A stretch of DNA of 64,000 bases from Harmothoe impar (Eukaryota > Annelida > Polychaeta > Phyllodocida > Polynoidae), in contig OX381717.1 in assembly GCA_947462335.1 (NCBI GenBank), forward strand, positions 20,079,166-20,143,165. Reading direction: 5' to 3'. This document shows, piece after piece, positions 7,447 through 16,205 of the stretch (positions are counted from its first letter, which is position 1; the number at the start of each line of letters is the position of its first letter). A program made the translations under genes and the position numbers. The notes beneath the pieces are model-generated. The model was not told the origin of the DNA. It saw only the letters and a list, made by a program, of their open reading frames with translations, and did no database searches.

Positions 7447-7740
7447 TTAGGCAAAGCTCGTCGCTTTGCCGCTTTTTTTTCTATTTCTGTGTTGTGACAC
7501 GATCGTCTCGAAAAAGCAATAAGGCGTGTGAGCGCGGCGGTGACAAATACATATTGGAGCGTATGGTTTAAAATAGTGCGTCCCTATCTTCTTCAATTCG
7601 GCTGCGTTGCAATATGCGGGATAACAAGTGACGACGTCGAAACGTTTAGAGACCGTGTTCACGTCGGCCACAACGCGCGCCCACCGAGTGGGAGCTGCAG
7701 TCACTCCCAAGAAACCGATCGGCTTGTCGAATCGTTTCAT
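7447..7740 (-). CDS. Small Cys/His-containing protein of unknown function
   Basis: The frame from the ATG at 7740 encodes 97 residues; the longer version starts at a GTG. It has a basic start (MKRFDKPIGFLGV), then a cysteine and histidine cluster (VTCYPAYCNAAELKK; THYFKPYAPICICHRR; THTPYCFF-like) that could bind zinc, and a basic tail (QHRNRKKSGK). A TATAAA lies just upstream (about 7756-7761). It occupies the place where larger relatives carry replication genes. I do not recognise it; it could be a fragment of a longer lost gene. Confidence 0.4.
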   Translation of the reverse strand: MKRFDKPIGFLGVTAAPTRWARVVADVNTVSKRFDVVTCYPAYCNAAELKKIGTHYFKPYAPICICHRRAHTPYCFFETIVSQHRNRKKSGKATSFA

Positions 7741-7889
7741 AGCGCTTATTCTCACTTTATAAGAGGAGGCAGGGTGAGGAGAGTAGCAGCGCTCTTTTTC
7801 TTCATGAAACGCCCAACGAGTGGGGGCGCTGAGAGCGGCTGTTATGCAATGGTAGAGTAAATACTGTTCTAAGAAGACGGCTCTCGGCC

Positions 7890-8033
7890 ATGTCGCTACG
7901 TTTTCCTTTTCCGCTCTTGTATAACGACGATTTCTTTGGCACTCGGCTTTGCTTTTCTCGAGAATTCGGTACGCTTCAAGAGAAGCGTGAACCTCAACTA
8001 CGTGACGCTCTCTCCTTTGAGATAAAAAAATAG
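7890..8033 (+). CDS. Possible 47-residue ORF
   Basis: An ATG-initiated frame beginning MSLRFPFPLLYNDDFF and ending FEIKK, on the strand opposite to the main gene block. No homology or promoter is recognised. The length is within chance expectation. Confidence 0.15.
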   Translation: MSLRFPFPLLYNDDFFGTRLCFSREFGTLQEKREPQLRDALSFEIKK

Positions 8034-8837
8034 CCGGGCAGTTGAGGAGGGCACTTTGTTAGGGTGTCCGTCTTTTAGAAACTCGCGCCCTCTGCAGCGC
8101 CATATTTCTTTCCTCCGAAACAAAAAAGACTGAGTGAAAATAAAAATTTTAAAAAACAAAAAGCTCAAAGAAAAAAAATAAGCAATAAGCAGACTCAGCT
8201 CAAAATTCCCTGCTGGCGTGATGGCGGTGACTGCAGGCGGTGGCGGCGGTCAGCTGGCCGGCGGTGGCGGTGTCGGCGGCGATGGTAGAAGGGGGTGTGG
8301 AAAGAGAGATGCATCTCAGTCTTTTATAGGAGCGGCGAGAGTTCGACTTAGTCTGACATTTTCAGCTGTCGCATGCTGACCTGCTGCTATCATAAGAGAA
8401 ACAAAAGCCCTAATCACGCTTTTCAGCTGGATCCTTCCACCCACCAGACATGGATCCAGATGGGAGGGTGGTTTAGAATTAATCCGTGTACCGACTGTCA
8501 TACAATAGTGTAATTAGTTGAACGCGTGTTACCTGTATAAAGGATTAGCAGGTCATGGGCTTAGAGTGTGTATAGAAAAACAACTACAGGTAGCGTGAAC
8601 AAAGCGACCCCCTCCCTTTCTGTCACTCTGTCTGTGACTAGAGGGCGCGCGTGTGGTAAGCGGCTTAAATCTAAAGAAAAAAAATCACCCTCTCCTGTCG
8701 TCAGCAGTCAGCTGGCCGGCGGCTGGAAAATGCGATTAGAGGGATGATGAGCGCGTAGTAAGCGACTTAAGGCTAATCTAAAGACCTGCCGTGAGTGGGC
8801 AGCTGGCCGGCGGCTTGAAAAAAGGGGGGAGTAAGGG
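8034..8837. other. Non-coding right-hand part of the Polinton with a duplicated module
   Basis: No gene is supported here. The motif CAGCTGGCCGGCGG occurs at 8251-8264, 8709-8722 and 8800-8813. The last two are embedded in a roughly 95-base duplicated module that also repeats TAAGCG(G/A)CTTAA and ATCTAAAGA (about 8655-8728 and 8755-8822). A GGC/GGT-rich stretch lies at 8220-8290. It may be regulatory or origin-related sequence. Confidence 0.5.
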
Positions 8838-8845
8838 TATATAAG
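8838..8845 (+). promoter_or_regulatory. TATA box for the rightward alanine-rich ORF
   Basis: TATATAAG, followed by GGGGGAGTG, about 85-100 bases before the first ATGs (8923 and 8945). It points opposite to the main gene block. Confidence 0.55.
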
Positions 8846-8944
8846 GGGGAGTGAAACCGTATTCGTCATCGTCAATCATCATTCACTCTACTACTACTAC
8901 TACTACCACCGCCACCAGCACCATGCCTCAATTTGCAGATCCCC

Positions 8945-9598
8945 ATGATGGAAAGTTGCGACCGTGACATGAAGCGGTATGACGAAGCGGCGCGCGAATG
9001 TGAAGCTGATGCTGTAGCCTCTGCTACTGCGGCTGCTAGTGCTGCTCATCGTGCTACTGCTGCATTTACTGCGGCTGTTAGTGAAGCTGTTTGTGATGAC
9101 GTTGTTGTTGTTGCCGCTGCGGCTGTGACTGCTGCTGTTGCTGCTGCCGATGCAGCTACTCATGCCGCCGATGCCGACGCTGCTGCTGCTGATGCTGTTG
9201 CGGCTGCCTATGTCACCGCTGATGACGCTGCTAGTGTACGCTCTGCCGCCCTTGCTACTGTCGCTGCTGCTGTTGTTGCTAATGCTCACGCTACTGCTGC
9301 TGCCGCTGCTGCTGCTGCTGCTACCTCTGCTGCCGAGGCTGCTGCCGCTGCTGCTGATGCTGCCGCTGCTGCTGATGCTGCTGCTGATGCTGCTGATGCT
9401 GCTGATGCTGCTGATGCTAGTAGTCGCGTCGACAAAGAATCATCATTTGTCACTCTTAAACCTCCAGGTGAACGCGCGACGGGTAGTAGGGCTACCAACG
9501 CGACGGCCGGATGGTGCAAATGGTGTCGTCGCTTCTGCTCGTGCTCTTGCTTTTCTTCCGGCCCTACCTGCTGCTGCTACAGTATAATAGTGTTATAG
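8945..9598 (+). CDS. Alanine-rich low-complexity protein with Cys-rich tail
   Basis: The frame from the ATG at 8945 encodes about 217 residues. After a charged start (MMESCDRDMKRYDEAAR) it is an Ala-rich tract made from GCT/GAT triplets (runs such as AAAAAAAAATSAAEAAAA and DAADAADAADA). It ends in a basic linker and a Cys-rich C-terminus (GWCKWCRRFCSCSCF). A TATA box lies upstream. A 14-codon upstream ORF from the ATG at 8923 overlaps the start in another frame. It is the only convincing rightward ORF of the element. It could be an expanded triplet repeat within a once normal gene; function unknown. Confidence 0.5.
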   Translation: MMESCDRDMKRYDEAARECEADAVASATAAASAAHRATAAFTAAVSEAVCDDVVVVAAAAVTAAVAAADAATHAADADAAAADAVAAAYVTADDAASVRSAALATVAAAVVANAHATAAAAAAAAATSAAEAAAAAADAAAAADAAADAADAADAADASSRVDKESSFVTLKPPGERATGSRATNATAGWCKWCRRFCSCSCFSSGPTCCCYSIIVL

Positions 9599-9682
9599 TG
9601 TTTGAATGAGAACGCGCGTACTTACACATAGACACTGTTACAGATGTGCTTTTTGAAAATATAATTTTAGCATAACATGGAA

Positions 9683-10119
9683 CTTGTTGTGTTTATTTTC
9701 TATATATAAGTTACATAACTTTTTTGTTTGTTTGTTTACAAACAGTCACGTGTCACGTGGTGTTGTTTACAAACAAGAGAGCCACGTGGTGTTGTTTACA
9801 AACAAACCCTAAGTAGGTCACGTTACCCTAGTTACCAGAATGCAGGCTTCTGATTGGCTGAGCCTAAGTAGGTCACATGAGGTAAGTAGGTCACATTACC
9901 ATGGTTACCAGAATGCCGGCTTCTGATTGGCTGAGAGCTTCTAAGTAGGTCAGTAGGTCACCCAGAATGCTGGCTTCTGATTGGCTGAGAGTCCTAAGTA
10001 GGTCACGTTACCATGGCAACGGGTCACGTGACCAAATGGCGGCCTCTGATTGGCTGCATATCGAGTGAGTAATAAACAGTACTTAAGCATAGTCCCGTTC
10101 CGATACATACTATACTACT
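9683..10119 (-). repeat. Right inverted terminal repeat of Polinton (437 bp)
   Basis: Reverse complement of 595-1032, ending CATACTATACTACT directly before TATGAT. It has the same CCAAT, CACGTG and GTAGGTCAC modules and an inner TATATA stretch near 9,701. Confidence 0.93.
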
Positions 10120-10125
10120 TATGAT
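10120..10125. repeat. Polinton target-site duplication, right copy (TATGAT)
   Basis: An exact copy of 589-594, directly after the right inverted repeat. Confidence 0.93.
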
Positions 10126-10543
10126 AGACTCCTACAAGCCTTCAAAAGAAGTGTAACTTATACATGCTCTTATGCCTGGAATGACCTGGGAGTGAATGAC
10201 AGGCTCATTCCAACCCTGGATGAAATCAAAACTAACAGGAAAAGATTCCTTGCCTCTCTTATAAAGCAATATTTTATAGCCTTCTAGTAAACCCTCATAC
10301 ATGTCATTTATTTACATGTATACTTGTTTTTCCCTGTACCATACTATATTATGTCTTAATGTATTATTACATCCCTAAATAGACCTATATTAGCTTTGTG
10401 ACTGTCTGGTACTTGCCATTTACCTGTACTTTCTGCTAACATACAATACGGCCCTCAGGAGCCAGGAGAATATAGGCACCATAATTCTATAAGGAGCCTA
10501 ACCTGTTTACCTCCTGATTAAAAATTACTTTAAAAAAAACAAA
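10120..10543 (+). pseudogene. LINE 3' end (right half of the split reverse transcriptase) and 3' UTR
   Basis: After the target duplication the reading frame of the left half continues in phase for about 50 codons (starting YDRLLQAFKRSVTYTCSYAW) to a TAG near 10,287. This SYAWNDL-type segment is typical of the C-terminus of LINE ORF2 proteins. An A-rich end (TTTAAAAAAAACAAAAC) near 10,528-10,543 marks the likely LINE 3' terminus. Confidence 0.8.
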
Positions 10544-12215
10544 ACTGACTGACTATACATAGAGCGGTTCTAGGTATTCATTTATAGTTACACTTTCACA
10601 AGTGGTAGTGAACAGACTCAATAGACCAATGCACAGAGAAAGGGTGACTTTTTCATAATAAAGTTGTGTTTACTTTGGTCTAACGTTTGCAAACGTCTCA
10701 TATCAGAAGACTCCTGGAGCAATAATCATTCTAATGGTATATTATATCTATTGAAGAGCGCTTTGTTCCAAATAAAACATACAAATACAAATATTGTACC
10801 CCCCTTTTTTGCAGGATGTACACAGGATTTTTACCAAGCATGTTAATCTTTGATCAGGAAATGATATCGCAGGTGATGGTAAAACAGTTTGACAACTTTA
10901 CCAACAGAGAAGTAAGGAAGGCATTACTGCACATTTTAAAATTCCCTCACACATATTTCTTCATCTTATCTGTGGGTTAACAACAAATCAGATCAGCTAT
11001 TGTGGAAAGAATACTTAAGTTGCAACATCAGTGTTCTGTTTCATATTGAACCAGAAATGCTATTTCTACAAGGTCCGAGGGGCTCTTGTTTGAATTCAGG
11101 ATAAGGAGAATGTACAATTCCAACAGAATATAACAGAAGATACCTCAAGCTAGTGTTAGATGCTGGTATGTATAAAAATCATTTGAAATAAAATAAAAAT
11201 CCCTTCTTTTTGTCTTTTTACAGTTCTTAACAATAAATGAATTTTCTTCTGAAATGCTGGCTGGTCTCACAGATCATAACTGGAAGTTTGTCAGGTCCAG
11301 GCTGACAGCAAGCTTCACCCCAAGCAAACTCAGACAGGCAGGTGTCATCATCATAAAAATAGTTGTATTTTTTCATGAGAAACAAAAACCTGATTTGTAT
11401 CAAATAACAAACAGGTGAATAACATCTTTAAAGGTTATTCTGTTTGAAATATATATACATATATATGATTCACCGTACCATTCAGGGTTATTCCATGAGG
11501 TTAAGACACTTTCAAGGCAGTAATAAAGCAGAAAACTGAAGGAGGAAACAAAATATACAAGTATTTCAACCAAATACCTCTAGCAACTCACATACACACA
11601 CCTCATATTAGAATCAACATATTAAAAATCATGAATAGTATCAGGCTAAGAAAAAAGAGGTTTGTTTCAGGTCACTCAACCAGCCCTGTCAAAACAGTGC
11701 CTTTTTTTTTATGCAATTTCAAAGAAAATATTTACACTTTTTTGATCAATTTTAGGGTCTTCAGAGAGGCTGGCTAGTACTTTCATGGTTCAAAAAAAAT
11801 CACCCCAGAAAAAATTGATATACCAACACTACAATATATTTTCATGTTAATTAAGACATACCTTTTTTTGGCCTTTTGTAAAGCTTCATAAGTAAAGTTG
11901 TCCACCATATCTGACCTCACACCTTCAGACATGCATTGATATGGTTAACCTGTCTGGTATTACCCAGGAAACTGGGGTGAGGCTAGGGCATGCTAGTGCC
12001 AGCTAGGGGGAACTACGTTTGTGCCTAGCTCAAGGGGTGAGGTAGTGTGAGTTTTGGGTGAGGTGCCCTAGACCTTCCACATGCCCACCCAATCCCACCC
12101 AGTGGCTAGCTGGTTGTGGGGGAACTTGGGTGAGAGGTGGGTGAGGGCTTGCACAATGTGTTGGGTTGTCCAGTGTGCAGTATATATCAGTTACTTATAA
12201 GTCAACACCTCACAC

Positions 12216-12288
12216 CCACACTGTAGTATACTGGTCAGCACCGTCGCCTTGTAACCCACAGGGCCAGGGTTCGTGACTCGGTCATGTC
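12216..12288 (+). repeat. tRNA-derived sequence (Thr-like A and B boxes)
   Basis: TAGTATACTGGTCAGCACC resembles a tRNA A box and GGGTTCGTGAC a B box, with CTTGTAA in the anticodon position. The acceptor stem does not pair well, so it is a SINE-like relic and not a gene. Confidence 0.5.
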
Positions 12289-12339
12289 AACCTTCCCACC
12301 ATTTCATCTTCAATTTTCTATTTTTATGAAGAAAAAATG

Positions 12340-12412
12340 ATGACTGAGTCAAGAACCCTGGAACTTTGGGATACAAGGTGACTGTGATGACCACTAGACT
12401 ACCATGTGGTAC
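12340..12412 (-). repeat. tRNA-derived sequence, inverted relative to the first
   Basis: On the minus strand GGTAGTCTAGTGGTCATCAC (A-box-like) is followed by CCAGGGTTCTTGA (B-box-like). It is related to the copy at 12216-12288. Confidence 0.5.
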
Positions 12413-12749
12413 AAGGTTGGGATATCTAAGGAACCTATATTTATTGTACATTGGAATGTTTTAACCTTTTGTTCCTAGCATTGCCCTCACACAAGCCTGA
12501 ATCTTGTGCTAGCCCTATCAAGCTCTCTGTGATGTTGCCTAAATCCAGGCTTGATGGCTGGGACTGTGTGGCACTGTGGAAGAGTTACAAGAGGGGCTTG
12601 CAGTAGCATAAGGAAAGCCCTTATGCAGCTATGATGTGAGTTCTCCCAGTTGCCCCTTGCTTTAAGAACAATAGACCAGTGACATGCATTTTGTGGACAA
12701 TTGTTAAGTTACATTAGTAAAAATAAGAAAAAATGGCAGGTAGGTTGAC

Positions 12750-12820
12750 ATGGCCAAGTCTTGAACCATGGACCTTTCACATACAAAGCGGCAGTGACGA
12801 CCACTATACTATCGGATCTG
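12750..12820 (-). repeat. tRNA-derived sequence, third copy
   Basis: On the minus strand GATAGTATAGTGGTCGTCAC (A-box-like) is followed by CCATGGTTCAAG (B-box-like), again with a CTTTGTA anticodon loop region. Confidence 0.5.
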
Positions 12821-14510
12821 TGTTGGGTGGCCATATAAAGGAACCTCTATTTATCCACCATGGCAATACACAACCTTCTAAATACTGGTGTGCATGCTTG
12901 GGGGACCTTGGGTAAGGTGGTCTGGTCAGAGGAGGCTATAGGCACAAGGCTTGCCCAGTCTAGCACATAGGGTGAGCTTCTACACACAGGGATCACCCTA
13001 CCTTGCTCTATGGGCAATGCAGTCTCACCCTTCCTCACCCCAGTTTCCTGGGTATGTCCAGCCGTGCCTAGTTCATATCAATTAAATTCAATTCAATTAT
13101 GGCATTCATGAATTGGAAGAAAAAACACTTGAATCTAGAAATTTGAGAACACTGTATACTATCCAGCGATATTGGTAATGGATTATTGTGATCCTTGGCT
13201 ATTAAGTATGTAAACACAAATTGTAAAAATACAAAGCTCTTTAACGGAGAAGTCTTCCAATTAATATACTCAAAACTCAAGTGGTGAACAATTAATGTAA
13301 TTTTTTTAGATGCTGCTTTAAGGTAATTAAATCAACAAATATGAAGATGTGATTAAATCTTGAAATATCATTGTAAGTTGTGTTATTGGTGAGCGAATAT
13401 AGCATTTGTCTTGTTACTATATTCACAATGAAATTTTAAAAAAGCATATAAATCAATAAACTTAGTCTTATCAATTACAAAGACAGCTGAGTGTATGTTT
13501 CTCCCTCCATTAGGAGAGTTTTGTTCCAAAATGCAACAAATCCATACCACAGTTGAGGCAAGTAGTAATTTCTGTGTGGCAAGTATGGTTCTTCAGATAA
13601 AATGTGGACACCAGCGAAGACCTACAAGGACATGACAAATTGAATTTTAAGGAACATCTTTTTCGAAATAACATCCATCGGTGCTTTTTTTTTACGTTTT
13701 GGAACCAAACTCTTCATGTACACACTGCATATATACCTCAGTATATCTTTCTTGCTTTTATATTTCTGCAGATGTTTGGTGAACTTAACAGATGTTCAAC
13801 AAAATTGGCGGAAAATTTTGCATCTTCCGTCGAACAATTCGAATTGAAGGAGTATGCTGTGATTCAAAAAATAAATACATGAATAACATAAATCCAAAGT
13901 AATGTTATAAATAATAAAGCATTTACAGAGACTATAGTCCTTTCGCTAATTGAAATGTAAAGATACTTCTGGAAATTTAATTATGTTGGAACAGCAGAAT
14001 ACCATTTATTGTACTAAGATGGAGAGAAGTGCAATGGTAGTAGTCATGTTTGATAGACAGTGAGAAAAATCCATCTTCACCAAACCTGTTTAAAAAAATG
14101 TGTGTGCCTGATATCCTCCTAGAATCGTTAGGGGCTACACCATGGACTTTACTACAAGTTTTGTTTGTGGACTTAGAATGGACTCACAGGATGCACAGAA
14201 CCTTCAAAACAACCCATTTATTGTTAATGGCATGAACATGTTGAATTTCCTTATCAAAAGCCATTATGCCGCAATGAGTGATAAGTCATGTTTGTTACCT
14301 CAGGGTACCGACAATGTAAATGACATTGCCTATTATATGTTTGATGGCTGTATCTGATGAGATTGTAACAGACAGGAATTGGGGGGGGGAAAGGTTAATG
14401 GATATTTCAACACTCAATATTACAAAGTTTCCGTCATTTCTGTGTACATAGCTCCTATGTCAGCTCTTCTGAAACTGGCTGGTCAAAGACTACACCAGTC
14501 AAAGACTACA

Positions 14511-16205
14511 CCTGGAGGGTGTTTTTCCCCATTGGTCCAATACGGGACCAATATGGACACAAAATACAGACCGTATACGGGACCCTATTGGGAGGCCCAA
14601 AAACAGTGTATTTCCCCCCTTCGTATCACGACCGTATGTGCATACGGGATTGGCATAAATTCTGCTGCATATGGGTTACCAATGCGAGACTCACCTGTCC
14701 TAATTGTAAAAATGTACAAAAACCAGTCTACATTCCAGGAAACCCCTAGGGAATTCCCTCTGTGACGTCATAATATAGGGACACATACGGGGGAAGCTGG
14801 AAAGGGTCCGCATTCTGTTTTGGATGCTAGGGAATGGAGAGGGGAGGTCGGGGAATGGAGAAGGGAGGTCGGGGAATGGAGAAGGGAGGTCGGGGAATGG
14901 AGAAGGGAGGTCGGGGAATGGAGAAGGGAGGTCTGGGAATGGAGAAGGGAGGTCGGGGAATGGAGAAGGGAGGTCGGGGAAGAGATATGAAAGGTAGGAA
15001 AAGGCACTGGATTTGGAGTGTTTTCTTCACCTCTGGCCCCAGCCAGCTCTGTACTCTGATAGCTATTGTCTACCACTGTTTATACACGAGGAGTCTATAG
15101 GCAGATTTTCAGCTCTGTAGGGCCATTATTTACCAAGGTATGAAAGAAAAGACTCTTTTTCATGTAATTTCTCCGAAAATCCATATAATTTTTATTTTTA
15201 TTTTTTTATCATGAAGGTAGAAGTTGGACTTAACGTATTTACCCGTTAAAATAATTCTAGGGCCATTTTATTACATATATATAGCACTTTAAAATGTGTT
15301 GCCTACCATGCAGACATGGTAGGCAACACAAGAGAGGTTTCTCCCATGTGTGGATTCATGTTTTACTGACCAAACAGGCCATTGTACTGTTACACCCATA
15401 TGTGCAGCATTAGTATAGCCACTGACTGCAAATTCCGGGCTGTGTTGGTGCTGCCACCTAGAGGCTAAGTCAAGCTGGCCTCAACTCCTCTCATAATGGG
15501 GGAGGTCATGTGGACCTAAACCTTTATTCTGTAAGCTAGTACAGACACCCACCTCCCTCCTCCCTTTTTAAAGTGCACATATATATGTAAAAAAATGGCT
15601 CTAGGATTGTTTTAATGAATAGATAAGTAAAGTCCAACTTCTACCTTTATAATAAAAGAAATAAAAAAAATAAAAGTGGAGTTTAAAAGAAGTTATACAA
15701 AAAAATCTCTTTTCTTCTGTAACTCGGTAAATAATGGCCCTATGGAGCTGAAACTCTGCGTATAGACTCCTTGTGTATAAACGCTGGTAGACAATAGCCA
15801 TCACAGTACAGAGCTGGCTGGGCGCCAGTGCTGCTAGAGGCTAAGTCATGCCAAGGTCAAGGTCGCTACCTTTAATGTGGATCTGGGGTACTATGTTACC
15901 TATGCGGGAGTTAAATGTCCGTATGCTGCATACAGGGCACTTTTTTTGAATTTATACTGCTCCGATAGCTCAGGAATTGAGGAGACTTATACGGACAGGA
16001 TGGGAAAATAATTCCCGCATCCAATGAGGAAAAACACCTTTTTCCCATATGCTCATAAGGGATCCCGTATAGGATACGGGATTCTGCTTTTTGGAAAAAA
16101 ATGTCCACATCCGATGAGGAAAAACACTTTTTGCCCGTATGGGTTGCCGGGACCCCGTATGACACATACGGACACAAAAACCAATGGGGAAAAACACCCT
16201 CCAGG
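14511..16205. mobile_element. Large foldback element nested in the MITE
   Basis: The ends are a perfect 25-base inverted repeat starting CCTGGAGGGTGTTTTTCCCC. The arms extend inward: 15050-15295 and the reverse complement of about 15585-15805 share long similarity (both contain GTAGAAGTTGGAC and TCTAGGGCCAT-type stretches). Related arms occur at 45,490-45,670. There is no transposase ORF. Copy 2 lacks it. Confidence 0.75.
14829..14985 (+). repeat. 21-bp minisatellite, about 7 copies
   Basis: Tandem GGGAATGGAGAAGGGAGGTC-type units, almost perfect, within the foldback element. Confidence 0.9.

Larger units (their letters stand above)
595..10119 (-). mobile_element. Polinton/Maverick-type virus-like element, 9,525 bp, with F54H12.2/F54H12.3-type genes
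   Basis: The element is bounded by inverted terminal repeats that begin AGTAGTATAGTATGTATC and are flanked by TATGAT duplications. Inside are a chromodomain DDE integrase, an adenain-like cysteine protease, an F54H12.2-like capsid protein, a minor capsid-like protein, pX-like small proteins and an A32/FtsK-type packaging ATPase remnant. Together these define a Polinton/Maverick or adintovirus-like element. Almost all genes lie on the minus strand and are tightly packed. It is short compared with the usual 15-20 kb, and no DNA polymerase B was found. The ATPase damage and an in-frame stop in the minor capsid region suggest that this copy may no longer be functional. It sits inside a LINE ORF. 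Confidence 0.93.
11964..13053. mobile_element. TIR element with three tRNA-like segments, inserted in P450 copy 1 intron
   Basis: The ends are perfect inverted repeats: ACCCAGGAAACTGGGGTGAG at the left and its complement at the right. P450 copy 2 has the flanking sequence joined without it (near 63,215), which gives the empty site. No transposase ORF is visible inside. The interior holds tRNA-like segments at about 12216-12288, 12340-12412 and 12750-12820, so it is a composite non-autonomous element. Confidence 0.75.
11338..13771 (+). other. P450 copy 1 intron with GC-AG borders
   Basis: The reading phase requires the exon to end in CAG at 11337 and the next to start ATGTTTGGT at 13772, giving SKLRQ-MFGEL as in other P450s. 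The donor is then GCAGGT, not GT. The nearby GT at 11342 would give an immediate stop. The same donor is kept in copy 2. The intron contains the 1.1 kb element at 11964-13053. Confidence 0.7.

Noticed and set aside
7528..7860. 110-codon plus-strand ORF opposite the Cys/His ORF
   Set aside because: No recognisable features; shadow of the minus-strand frame for most of its length.
8316..8501. 61-codon minus-strand ORF in the Polinton right part
   Set aside because: No motif, promoter or conservation visible; length within chance.
9138..9587. Leu-rich frame overlapping the alanine-rich ORF, and Ser/Asn- or Ala-rich minus-strand frames
   Set aside because: All are shadows of the GCT/GAT triplet repeat read in other frames.
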